From contig CM060964.1 in NCBI GenBank assembly GCA_030765045.1, forward strand, positions 153,972,490 to 154,036,489: 64,000 nucleotides of DNA, in the 5' to 3' direction. Numbering within the stretch: position 1 is the stretch's first letter; each line of letters begins with the position of its first letter. Positions 54,657 through 64,000 of this stretch are shown here, piece by piece. Origin of the DNA: Tenodera sinensis. Its lineage: Eukaryota; Arthropoda; Insecta; Mantodea; Mantidae. The notes beneath the pieces are model-generated. The model was given only the letters and a program-made list of their open reading frames with translations, searched no databases and was not told where the DNA came from. The translations under genes were made by a program, and so were the position numbers.

Positions 54657-55867
54657 ATGCCGAAGAAAACAACTAGAAGGACCGCTGTCTCAAGGAAACC
54701 TACAACACCGCCGGCAACACCACCAGCCTCGCCGCCATCCCCGCCAACCACACCGCTGCTACCAATAGACAGCGGCCACCAAGCAAATACATCTTCGACT
54801 AACCTCCGCCGAAACGACATGCCACACAAGAAGACTAATGGGAAAACCGCCAACTCAAAAAAATCTGCAACTCTGCCGACCACATCGCCAGCTACACCGC
54901 CTCCATCAACAGAAAATGGTTTTGTCTGGGACATCCCAACATACCTTTTTGACGGCCGCACACACACAACACAGCCACCAGACAAGTACCATTCACCAAG
55001 GATGCAGAAATACAACGCTGTTGTGTGCGGTGTACATCGACAACTACCAGATGCTTATCTCCTCAGTACAGCCCAACATCGCTGGCCATCTCTAGTAACA
55101 GCAACACGTATCTACACAAAGGACCATCACCGCTGATTCGACTGAAATTTTGGGACGAAAGCGACTACCGTGCTGCCTTGGTCGACGGTTTCCCTGCCCT
55201 TGGGCAGGTACTCCCGGTCGAGGCCAGTCACGCCGTCCAACCCGTCCCATGCCGACGCTGCTGTCAGTACGGCCACAATGCCGAGAACTGCACACACGCC
55301 CCACGATGCCACTACTGCGGAGCAGGAACATTCACAGCAACATGCATTAGTCACAACCTGATACGCTGCACCGTCTACTGTGCCACGTGCGACAGCACTG
55401 GGCACTTCACGGGACAAGCGGCGTGTCCCAACAACCCACGCCAAAAGCCCACTGCAAGCCGACCACAACCAACAACACCAGTCTCCAATCCTTGGACCGA
55501 CACTTCCACAAGCCGATCACACGCAGCCCACAGCAAACAACCCGCCAAACCGCACAACACCCAGAACGATCTACACCACAACACTGAAGCTCTACGGAAA
55601 CTTCACGCAGCAATCCAAGGACCCATCAAGCAGGTCTCAACATGGGAATCAGCCCTCGCAATCAAGAGAGCACACATCACCGACGCAGCATTCCTACAAC
55701 ACGCCGAGACACAGACGGAGCCACCACAAGAAGAGACACAACAGACCAAGCAACAAAGGAAAAAACGACACATACCATCTCAAGCAAAATTGAACAGAAC
55801 GACCAGCCACGAGACAGAGTGTCGGACTGATGCCCAGCTCCCACAACAGATCCAGCAGAAACGTTGA
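54657..55867 (+). pseudogene. Gag-like ORF1 with zinc knuckles, one frameshift
   Basis: Starts MPKKTTRRTAVSRKPTTPPA. The Pro/Thr/Ser-rich N-terminus contains a repeat unit (TSSTNFCRANMPKK / TSSTNLRRNDMPHK). Then come YNAVVCGVHRQLPDAYLLST and LVTATRIYTK. A single-base shift near 55117-55136 moves to the frame with FWDESDYRAALVDGFPALG, and then CRRCCQYGHNAENC (C-x2-C-x4-H-x4-C), a second CxxC near 55315, and CATCDSTGHFTGQAAC. A polar tail runs to the TGA at 55865-55867. This is the nucleic-acid-binding gag of a LINE. The frameshift splits the knuckles from the N-terminal half. Confidence 0.75.
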
Positions 55868-56091
55868 TATTTCCCCCACGAAACAGAAAACGATACAACG
55901 AAATTCTTCGACCATCAGGGAGACCCTTGTGGTCCCGTATGTGAGTTAATGGCATGTTCCACCTACCCCGACTAATGATGTACACAAACTATCACTGCCT
56001 GACCAATTATTCCTTTTTCAAAAATAATAAAGATATCCCATTCCGGCTGAAGAGGGCAATTTGCTCTGTAGCAGCCTTAGGACAATAATTG

Positions 56092-56114
56092 CCCTGGGTG
56101 AAATAAACCCAGGG
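56092..56114 (+). terminator. 3' hairpin with poly(A) signal in the loop
   Basis: CCCTGGGT (56092-56099) pairs perfectly with ACCCAGGG (56107-56114). The 7-nt loop GAAATAA overlaps the AATAAA at 56102-56107. Terminal hairpins are recognised by some LINE RTs. Confidence 0.7.
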
Positions 56115-56708
56115 TAAGTCCTTAAATACCCTTAAAAAAAAAAAGCTTTCAAGACATCAAAGTTCTGGATCATACTGATAAATACTGTGACAGGGTCATT
56201 AAGGAAGCCATCCACATCAAACTACAAAAGGAACTGTGGCCTTCAACTAAGCCCTGCTTGTGCAATAGCCATTAAACACATCTACAACAGCAACTACAGT
56301 AACTCCAGGCAAAGTACGGACCCTTGAGAAAACACTGCGGTCAGTGACAAACATACCCTGAAACAACTGGCCCAATCACAAATTGTCACCTGCTCATTGG
56401 CCAGGGCAGTGCAACCCTCTCCCACCTAACAATAGTATATATATGGAGAGCGGAGCATAGTCCTTCTGATTGTTCCAGATTGCTGGAGATTGGACCTCAC
56501 TGCCAGGAGAGAGGAGGGACTAATCAAGAACGTCTGCAGCTGCTAAGAAGAGCCCAGCTAGCTTGGTTAAGCGAGAAGAAGGGAGTCCGAGTGATCTTCA
56601 GCGAGCGTAGTGCGCAGGCCGCCATTCACGCCCAGAGACACCCGGAGATCACCACTCCAACTCCCGCTTGCCGGCTGCAGCATCGACCCGCTCTGGTACA
56701 GTAATTAT

Positions 56709-57739
56709 TAGGGCCCGGATTCTTAGTTTTTTAACTATTTTATTCCTTGATAGTTAACTGCAGTGATTTAATTTAATTATCTGTTTCATGATCATCGAAG
56801 CCAAATAGTTGAATCTTATAAAACCTAAAAATGGCTAAATGAGACTTTAAAACCTAAAAGAGGCTAAATCTATTTATTTTAAGTGTTACATCTTTGCTAC
56901 GTCTTTTTGCTTATGTATGCTTAGAGGAGTAATGACAACAATGCAAGAGGCAACTGACTTGTATTTAGCTGTGTGGGACCAAGCTCTGTATTGTTGCAAG
57001 CAAGGAATGCGGGGATTGTTGTCGAGGGGAAAGGGGTCATTAGGAGAACCCGCCATAAGCTCAAACCAATCAGTTTAAAAACAGTATCTGTTGTGTTCAG
57101 TCGATTATCGTGTATTGTTAATGCATACAATTACTACATCGTTAGAGGTCAATTTTCCTTAGTTTAGGCAGGTAATTTATGGAGCCAGTGTCATGCATAA
57201 AGTCAGCTCATCTCGAAGGTGGTTGATTCGTCAGTGGATAGGTAACGATCCGAACTTCACCACAAATGGCAAAGTAATATTTTGCCAAATCTGCCAAAAG
57301 CGAAAGAAACCATGCCGACAGACACAAAAGTTTGAACGAATATGAACACCTTCAATACTACACAGATAAAGTCGCATTAAGCAGCTAGGTGCTGTGCAGA
57401 TAAACATACCCTACAAGAGAACCTGTACGACCTGTTCTCGAATGCTGGAATGCAGGTAAGGATTAAACACCTGTTATAATGCACATAGCGTATAAACTAT
57501 AATTTTATTTACGTATTTTCCAGGTGCACTCTGGCCAAAAATCGCATTTTGAGCAGCACAAAGGATCGACAGGATATATGAGCAACATTGCTATAAAAAA
57601 GAGGACAATTAATAACAAAATTAATAAACAATAATAATATAAAAACTATTTCAGGAGGTTAAAGAACTAAAAAAAAACTTTTTTAAGATACAAAAATAAC
57701 TAAAACGTTAATTTTTAGAACCTAAAAATCCGGGCCCTA
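56709..57739 (+). mobile_element. hAT-type element, non-autonomous
   Basis: The 8-bp TSD GTAATTAT is at 56701-56708 and 57740-57747. The inverted ends are TAGGGCCCGGATT and, inverted, TAGGGCCCGGATT. An N-terminal BED-like frame near 57200-57330 reads VIFCQICQKRKKPCRQTQKF and has a potential GTAAGG donor at about 57452. The catalytic part is missing. TSD length and the TAGGG start fit hAT. Confidence 0.85.
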
Positions 57740-57747
57740 GTAATTAT

Positions 57748-57912
57748 ACACTGCAGATTAGATGAGGGATAGCAAGACCACAGCCAACAGTCTCTGACTG
57801 GAACCAAGGCACCTTAACGGGTTCGGTCCTCTGCTAGCCACGCTTTTTAGCACTCGACAACTGCCTCTTTCTCTCTTACTTTTTACTTTCCTCTTTCTCC
57901 TCCTAGGCTTAA
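57748..57912. other. Short sequence between hAT and piggyBac copies
   Basis: Pyrimidine-rich near 57865-57905. No gene; possibly terminal sequence of a retroelement. Confidence 0.4.
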
Positions 57913-60541
57913 CCCTCTAACGCCGTGCGTGTTCGTATGATCACGGTTTACCGCTTTCCATTTAACAACGTTCCAATGCGTCGTCTGCTTCTGTAGAGTA
58001 TCGCTGGTGATTTATATCAGCTACAGAATGGTGTGGTATCCCTGTCTACTCATATTGTCGGCTTCTGTAAACAAACATTGTCGTTGCACAACTTTTAGTT
58101 ATCGCTAGTGTTGTCACAGCTGCAAGATGTCGGTGCGCTTCAAGTAAGTTTCCTATTTCATTTACAATTAGACTTTGATTATGTGATAAACCCTTCTAAA
58201 GGTCTTTGGCATGATTAGTGCACCTGTTATTCTGAAACACAACAATAGGTTACTGCATATATTTGGTCTAGACCCTTCTAAAGTGAAGCGTGATCATATG
58301 AACACGCTAGGTGCATATATATGCAGTATATGACTTAGTCCATTTTCACGGTTGTGTTACCTTACACGCCTTAGACGTTGTGTTGCCATAAGAAAACTTA
58401 TTATTTAGGAAACTATAAACTTGGTATACAGAATATAACTTTCCATATGTTTTTAACAGGGATGTAACTCTCCGGGAAGCCTTGGATATTTTAGAATCAG
58501 ATGAACCAATAGGAGATGTTGACAGCATTTTTATAGAACCTCCAGATGCTAACGTCTACTCCGACGAAGATTCTGGTGAAGAGGATGGTGGTGGTGAGAT
58601 TGATAATCTTACAGGGCGCCGGCTTTCTAGCCAAGCAGAAATTGTCCTCACCAACAATGAGCGTGTAGGTGGTGCAGTTGATGATGTCACTTCAGAAAAC
58701 GCCAATGCTGCACCACAGAAGAAGAGCAAACATAGGAAGAAAAGCTTCGTGTGGACTAAGGATGATAATAGAGGTTTGGTTGGTATATTCCCAGAAGCTG
58801 ATTATTCATCATTATCTAACAAAACACCCGTGGAATGTTTCGAACTCATGTTTGACGATGAAATAATTAAATTTATGATAGATGAATCCAGGAAATATGC
58901 AGTATTCAACAATTATGATCCTAAAATAATAGCAGAGGAATTTAAAATGTTCCTCGCTGTACTTATTTTATCTGGCTACAATAATGTCCCTAGTAAAAGG
59001 TCATATTGGGAAGCATCAGAAGATCTGCGGAATATGCTTGTTGCAAATGCCACTAGAAGAGATCGCTTTCTAGAAATTTGTCGATCTATTCACTTGCAGA
59101 CAATACTCAACCTAACAGAACGACAAGATGTGGAAACTGCGACCACTTATGAATATGCTGAAGAAAAGATTCATCTCCCACTTCAGACCAGAGCAGAATA
59201 TGGATTTTGATGAGTGTATGGTGGAGTATTTTGGAAGACATAGTTGCAAACAGCTTATTCGTGGAAAACCCATTCGTTTCTGCTATAAGGTCTGGTGTCT
59301 AAACATCCCCTCTGGTTACTTGATAAATTTTGATATTTATCAAGGAAAAAATCCTAACGGCAATGCAGAATATGAGGAACGCTTTGGAAAGTGTGCTGCA
59401 CCGATGGTTGAGATGCTCAATGAACTACCAAATAATATGGTTCACTTGCCATTGTTTGTATTTTGACAACCTTTTTACTGGGATGGTACTACTGGCTCAT
59501 TTGAAAGCGTGTGGATATGGCGCTACAGGGACAATTGAATCCCAAAAAACTGTCCTATCGTCCCTTGAAAAGAAATTAAGAATCAGCTATGAGGTACATA
59601 CGACATGGCAAAAAGCTCTGACGGTATAGGTATCGTACGTTGGAGAGACAACTCTGTAGTTACTATAGCTTCTACATGTCATGGAGTTGAGCCAACTGCT
59701 TCAGTATCCAGATATTCTCAGGCAGAAAAGCGGAAAGTATGAGTCAGTCGACCTGCTGTATTTCAGGCTTACAATGCAGGAATGGGCGGAACTGATAGAA
59801 TGGACCAAAATGTCTCATACTACAGAATTGGGATCCGGGGAAAGAAGTGGTGGTCACTGTTTACTTGGTTGGTAGATGTAGCGGTTCACAATTCCTGGTT
59901 ACTTCTAAGAAAATCTGGAAATAACATATCTCATCTCAACTTTCGCCGGTACATTGTGCAGACATACCTGGAAAAGTACAAAACTGCACCATTAGGAAGA
60001 GGCCGACCCGCCACCTCTAGATACAGCATTCAACATTGTAGTGTTAGTGATGATATTCGTCTTGATGGGAAGAACCACCTTGTAGCTCCCTGCAATCGAC
60101 GACGCTGCGCTGGCAAAGATTGCATCAGCACTGTTCGCACAGAGTGTATAAAATGCAACGTTGGACTCTGTATCCCATGTTTTGTCGAGTTTCACACCCT
60201 ATAAAAGACTTGACTCTTGGACTTGCGACATAATTCTGTGCTCATGTGATCATATGTTATATGTCTGCATGCATTTAATATTTATAATTCACCTTTAAAG
60301 TGCACTTCATTGTAATATATAATTGGCACTGTAACTTTGGCATTTGTTGTGAAGTATGGCCACCTAGGCCTAAAATGCTTACACTAGCGCCTAGCGTGAT
60401 CGTATGGACACGGCCCATTGTGACAAAATGGTTCACTATAATGACTCATTATTTTGTATTAGAGTTCCACAAAACTGTATGAGTTGCTGATAAAAAAATG
60501 AAAGTGAATAAAAAAATTAATATTATTTCGGCATTAAAGGG
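57913..60541 (+). mobile_element. piggyBac-like element, full-length copy with dead transposase
   Basis: TTAA at 57909-57912 and 60542-60545. The ends are CCCTCTAACGCCG and, inverted, CCCTTTAATGCCG. 2629 bp. It matches the 1528-bp copy at 3490-5017 outside that copy's deletion. It carries a spliced transposase gene that is broken by shifts and a stop but keeps all catalytic Asp codons. Confidence 0.95.
58127..60204 (+). pseudogene. piggyBac transposase (broken by several lesions)
   Basis: Exon 1 58127-58143; GTAAGT donor at 58144; acceptor TTTTTAACAG ending 58459. Exon 2 reads DVTLREALDILESDEPIGDV, an acidic N-terminus, then AEEFKMFLAVLILSGYNNVP. Frameshift 1 is near 59195-59210, after which NMDFDECMVEYFGRH holds catalytic Asp 1. 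Shift 2 near 59460 leads to YFDNLFTGMVLLAHLK with Asp 2. Shift 3 near 59600-59640 leads to RWRDNSVVTIASTCHG with Asp 3. TGA 59740-59742 (probably from CGA) precedes YNAGMGGTDRMDQNVSYYRI with the fourth conserved Asp. The C-terminal Cys-rich domain has CNRRRCAGKDC, ECIKC and LCIPC. piggyBac transposase cuts at TTAA without leaving a footprint; this copy cannot. Confidence 0.9.
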
Positions 60542-61019
60542 TTAAGTTCCCCGTTAGGTTTTTGTTCTCTTAATACTTGTTAGGTTTACTTAAGTCAACC
60601 CCTTCAATCCCCCTTCAGCTGATCACTAAATACACTTGAACAGAAGACATCTAGCAATGGTTAAGAAGACGATTCGAATATCCCCATCATCCCTTTCATC
60701 TACCAAAAAGCCGGTCACGGTTAAGACACTAAAAATGACAAAAGACAAGCCATCAATACCTATCTCATCATCATCGTCATCATCATCTTCATCATCAGTC
60801 ACAAACACACGACCATGCACGTGATCACAGCGTAGCAAAACACCTGAGCTAGACATTATGAACATGCCCACACACGACACAACACCAATGCTGACCCCCA
60901 CACTTCCACTCATACCTACACATGCTCAGGTTAAAACTCACTATCAACCCCCTCTCACAAACACCACCACACCAAAACGAACACATACAACACTTACATG
61001 AACAAGTATACCCATACCC

Positions 61020-61330
61020 ACTCTCACACAGGTGCCACCCACACACACAGTCACAGCTTTCACACTCACGCACACACAAACAACCAACACTCACACAAAC
61101 ACAGCCCACACCTACACAAACAGAGACTACACCTTCACACACACAAACACAGCCTACACCCACCCACCCACACACACCCACACAAACACTGCCTACACGG
61201 ACATGCACACAAACACAGCCTACACGCAGATGCACACAGACTACACCTTCACATACACAAACACAACCTACACCCATGCACACACAAACACTGCCTACAC
61301 ACACATGCACACAACCACTGACAACACACG
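61020..61330 (+). repeat. Minisatellite inside LINE ORF1
   Basis: Imperfect tandem units around CACACAAACACAGCCTACAC. The units differ by small indels. Confidence 0.85.
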
Positions 61331-61825
61331 CACACCAACACAACCACTGCACAGACAACCACAGCCATCTCCAGACCTCATCGACCTGTCAGACATGAGA
61401 CCCTCCCCCACTCCCAAAGCACACTCGCCAATACCAGAGAGCTATGCACACACGGTTCAGGCATAAGCTAGCACAAGTTCCTCCCACACCAACACATTCA
61501 CAGAGTTCAGGTCTCATTTGGCACCTATCTACGTGCATAAGCGCCAGACAACACCAATACACACAATAACCCATAGCTTCGATACAATTCACAAATACCT
61601 ATACAAGTACACAATTAGGTTCACGCCATGCTCTGGAGACTACAAAGTTAAGCTGTTCTCTAGGAGGGACTACAATACTTTTGTAGATCACCTCAAAAGT
61701 CAGCAAATACACTTCCACTTCATGTCAGAACCCTCAGAAAAGACCCTTAGATCTGTTATTAAAGGTGTGTATGCCGAAGTCTCCGAAGAACACAAAGTTA
61801 GAACTGGCCACCCACACAACCTTGA

Positions 61826-62060
61826 AAATTAAAAAATTATTTTGTTGTTTAACAACGCTGTCAATTGCCAGGATCACATCAGCGTCGCCGGTGTGCCGGA
61901 ATTTTGTCCCGCAGGAGTTCTTTTACATGCCAGTAAATCTACTGACATGGAGCTGTTGTTTTTAAGCACACTTAAAAATCATTGACCTGGGCCGGGTTTG
62001 AACCTGCGACCTTGGGATCAGTAGGCCAGCGTCTAACCAACTGAGCCACCCAGATCGACA
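61826..62060 (-). repeat. tRNA-derived SINE in LINE ORF1
   Basis: Same family as 6610-6836 (minus-strand head TGGCTCAGTTGGTTAGACGC, B-box CAGGTTCAAACCC). The 13-bp TSD CACACAACCTTGA is at 61813-61825 and 62061-62073. Removing it restores the reading HNLEVIRAVQMHKRD. Confidence 0.93.
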
Positions 62061-62763
62061 CACACAACCTTGAGGTCATTAGGGCTGTCCAAATGCACAA
62101 ACGTGACAGGACACGTGCCCTGCTCCCTATGTACCTAATTGAGTCCCAGACACCCCAACAAATAGAAAAATTAAAGACCTCAAGTACCTAGCTCACTTTA
62201 AAGTTAGAGTTGAGGAATATAGGACAACTCCAGCACCGAAACAGTGTAGAAAGTGCCAACAACTTTATCACACACATTTAGAATGCCAGGCCCCAGTTAA
62301 CACATGCGCCAAATGTAAAGGTCTTCACCCTTCTTATGTATGTAGAGTTCCCCCTCAGGAACGACTGTGCACGCTGTGTAACCACACAGGTCACGGGGCA
62401 ACATGGCGCAGTTGCCTGGTCTACCAGGCGGCACGGCACTTCACTCAAGGCCAAGGGAGCAGCCAAACAGGGCCTCCCGACCTCAATCACAGAGACAGCA
62501 AGACAGAACACAGGCTGTTCACAACAATAATGAAGGGTGGTTCATACAGGACCGACACGGCCGAAACCGGCCAGCTCCAGAACCCTGCCCTTCTACTGCC
62601 AGGGGAGACCGAGTAACGACCGGTCTGACCGTGGCACCACCTGAGCGCACAACACACTACTATCTGTTCATTCTAAGGTTGATCCGCGCAAAACTGAACC
62701 CAGGTGGCCAGTTCACAGTTATAATGTATCCTTCCCCCATTCGCGCCAGAAATGCTGTCACAA

Positions 62764-63370
62764 CCATGTGGTGAGTGCACGCGATACGTAACAGAAAGGA
62801 TACGATCCCTTATTCCATCAATTTAAAGAGTGACTAACATGTAACTAGAGACAATAAGATTGATAGTCACAACAAAATAAATGATGCACATGTCATAATT
62901 ATTGCTTTTCTTTGCGAGCACTGTTTATACTGGTACTCGAAAAACCGGTGAACTCAGAAGTTAATTTCGCTACTTCTTTGACGGGAACAGTTGGATATTT
63001 CTCACACAACTTATAATACATGTTAAACACTATTGTTTTTTCACCACTAGTCAATGGTTTTTCCCGCGTTATGCTTTGCATAAGTCGACGAAGACGCAAG
63101 AGCAAATTCATCGCAGCCGTCCGCCATGATTCTAAATAGAAACTGCTGGCTGTAAACAATACTCAGATATCAGGTAATTCCACGAGTTGCATGTTGGAAC
63201 CTGTAGCTCTGTTTATCAGTATACATCAGCGTTAATTAACCTCTTAGGTATTTGTGTAGAATATTACATCATTTAACGATCATTTTTTTTAAAACTCAGA
63301 TTACTAGGATGGGACTACTTCCCTGCACGCATTGCTACCCTGTTGTACCATGGTACACTGGTCACATGGG
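62764..63370 (-). mobile_element. Possible DNA-transposon insert with HTH fragment
   Basis: Weak inverted ends: CCATGTGGTGAGTGCAC at about 62763 and, inverted, CCATGTGACCAGTGTACC near 63370. The minus-strand frame 63159-62899 contains REKPLTSGEKTIVFNMYYKL, CEKYPTVPVKEVAKLTSEFT and STSINSARKE. It resembles the N-terminal HTH of IS630/Tc1-like proteins found in arthropods. No catalytic domain. The sequence lies between ORF1-like parts of the LINE. Confidence 0.4.
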
Positions 63371-63464
63371 TTTGTTTTGACGCGGACAAACCCAAGACTG
63401 AACCTAGTATAGGAACAGGTACACTACACAACAACCACAAACTACCCCCACACCGCTGGGAGTT

Positions 63465-63617
63465 TCCATCTTCTCCCCAGAAGTGCTCACAATACGCGAA
63501 TCATTTTTTAATGGAATGGCCTTGATGGAGCTCCTGGCTTCACTAGGAGTCTCCAGGGAAGTTAGTTATGAAAACTTCCTCAAACATACTAAATGGCTGC
63601 TGGAGTTAATCACATAA
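63465..63617 (+). pseudogene. C-terminal end of LINE ORF1
   Basis: The frame LGVSIFSPEVLTIRESFFNG, then MALMELLASLGVSREVSYEN, ends at TAA 63615-63617, shortly before ORF2. Assigned by position and open frame; no domain recognised. Confidence 0.4.
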
Positions 63618-63691
63618 CAAGACGTAGGCCCACTTTACCTCTTTAACTATCTTGCTAGATATGTCCTAGTACTTTCATCCCACAACCAGTA

Positions 63692-64000
63692 ATGGACAGT
63701 ACTTCAAACAGTAAACATATACTGGAACTGCCATAATCTCCAACATCAGGAATTAACAGATTTCATGATTAGAAACACTATCCAAATTGCACTTCTAAAC
63801 GAAACTCATTTAGGACCGTTGGGCTGCTTCTCGATTCCGGGATACTGTATATACCGCAGTGACCGAAATCACAGAGGAGGAGGCACGGCAGTAATAATAC
63901 AAAACTCTATCAATCACTACCAGAAACAAGTGCCCGAATTAAACCGCCTAGAGGCTACAGTGGTAAATGTGCAATTGCACCATGCCACTGTAACGGTAGT
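63692..64000 (+). pseudogene. LINE ORF2 endonuclease, 5' part
   Basis: An ATG at 63692 opens a short frame. The endonuclease reads one base off: YWNCHNLQHQELTDFMIRNT, then IQIALLNETHLGPLGCFSIP with the catalytic NETH Glu, and IYRSDRNHRGGGTAVIIQNS. This is the exonuclease-endonuclease-phosphatase fold that nicks target DNA in Jockey-like LINEs. A one-base shift near 63715 separates it from the ATG. The rest lies beyond the window. Confidence 0.8.

Larger units (their letters stand above)
54599..56142 (+). mobile_element. LINE-like unit with ORF1 and 3' end but no ORF2
   Basis: The TSD is AAGCTTTGAAG (54588-54598) and AAGCTTTCAAG (56143-56153), with one mismatch. The unit starts GTAGTTAACCGGCCGCCG and ends in a short A-run. 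It encodes only a gag-like ORF1 (54657-55867). The 3' untranslated region ends with a hairpin around AATAAA. Base composition is GC-rich compared with its surroundings. Its first about 160 bp are tandemly duplicated (54621-54700 versus 54789-54860). Confidence 0.85.
54285..56470 (+). pseudogene. Penelope-like element end, split by an ORF1-only LINE
   Basis: The left part (54285-54598) reads VYIPFYGFVSNKTSHIFARY, NIKTLHT, VKEPLQPNVPG and HRIPCQCGKAYVGQTGRTVE: the RT-endonuclease linker and the GIY-YIG start. The insert at 54599-56142 follows. The right part (from 56143) continues FQDIKVLDHTDKYCDRVIKE and AIHIKLQKELW, then degrades into 3' sequence. Joining across the target duplication restores the normal family order. 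A TAG stop after LLQP (54541-54543) and later shifts make it inactive. Confidence 0.8.
60658..62620 (+). pseudogene. LINE ORF1 (gag) with PRE_C2HC and zinc knuckles
   Basis: MVKKTIRISPSSLSSTKKPV then a serine run (TCATCATCG repeats). An expanded His/Thr/Asn-rich minisatellite tract follows (61020-61330). The next blocks are RPSPTPKAHSPIPESYAHTV, PIYVHKRQTTPIHT, the PRE_C2HC-like domain with RRDYNTFVDHLKSQQIHFHF and EKTLRSVIKGVYAEV, and, after the SINE, VRVEEYRTTPAPKQ. Knuckles: CRKCQQLYHTHLEC (C-x2-C-x4-H-x4-C), CAKCKGLHPSYVC, then CTLCNHTGH. TGA and TAG codons and frame changes (for example after 61466 and near 62190) break it. Confidence 0.75.
60658..64000 (+). mobile_element. Jockey-like LINE running off the right edge
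   Basis: ORF1 starts at about 60658. It has a low-complexity middle, a PRE_C2HC-like domain and CCHC knuckles, and is interrupted by a SINE (61826-62060) and perhaps by a DNA element (about 62764-63370). ORF2 begins at about 63690 with an endonuclease domain cut by the window end. Frameshifts occur in both ORFs. Confidence 0.8.

Noticed and set aside
54524..55015. 163-codon Val/Gly-rich open frame on the minus strand
   Set aside because: It is the complement of the Pro/Thr-rich ORF1 of the LINE-like unit on the plus strand, which has recognisable gag features.
60849..61358. 169-codon Cys/Val/Gly-rich minus-strand frame resembling a cysteine-rich protein
   Set aside because: It is a product of reading the CACACAAACAC minisatellite backwards. 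No conserved cysteine pattern.

Overview
This looks like nuclear DNA of an arthropod, probably an insect with a large, AT-rich, repeat-laden genome. The signs are spliced genes with GT/AG introns, tRNA-derived SINEs with target-site duplications (TSDs), and a transposon mix (piggyBac, mariner, pogo, PIF/Harbinger, hAT, Penelope-like, I-like and other LINEs, a Ty3/gypsy-type LTR element) typical of arthropods. The species call is inference. There are no bacterial-style operons, no rRNA, no functional tRNA and no CRISPR.

The only clear host gene is GMP synthase (guaA/GMPS type) on the minus strand. Two consecutive coding exons are visible: 50541-50684, and 16793-16958 with the ATP-pyrophosphatase P-loop. 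Between them lies one phase-0 intron of about 33.6 kb, so most of the transposable elements (TEs) here sit inside a GMPS intron. No further GMPS exon was recognised in the window.

Layout. 1-960: LINE reverse transcriptase (RT) remnant. 2341-7250: foldback DNA transposon with about 940-bp inverted arms, invaded by a piggyBac derivative (3490-5017) and two SINEs. About 8.45-14.65 kb: minus-strand I-like LINE split by a second piggyBac-type element (about 10.1-12.5 kb). 14.7-15.3 kb: Penelope-like GIY-YIG fragment. Inside the GMPS intron: a decayed mariner (17043-18362); an LTR retrotransposon (19155-25406) with long gag, a canonical -1 frameshift signal and an in-frame-deleted pol; a LINE tail (25.6 kb); a pogo/Tigger relic (28.3-29.5 kb); a LINE (33.0-37.0 kb) broken by a relic of an unassigned arthropod TE family; a mariner-like deletion derivative (37.1-38.0 kb); an I-like LINE (38.6-40.3 kb); a PIF/Harbinger element (40709-48694) with two spliced, mostly uninterrupted genes; then mariner and Penelope fragments. 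After the second exon: a LINE scrap, a pogo-type deletion derivative (52761-53718), a Penelope fragment split by an ORF1-only LINE (54599-56142), a hAT derivative (56709-57739), a longer piggyBac copy (57913-60541), and a LINE running off the right edge (60.66-64.0 kb).

The window reads as layered TE insertion. Intact empty sites, TSDs and paired copies let several insertions be ordered. The best candidates for something new or active are the Harbinger element, the gypsy-type element that keeps gag, protease and a frameshift signal but lost the RT and integrase cores, the foldback element with duplicated terminal motifs, the hairpin elements with tRNA-like cores whose arms match each other better than they match other copies, and the LINE-like unit carrying only ORF1.
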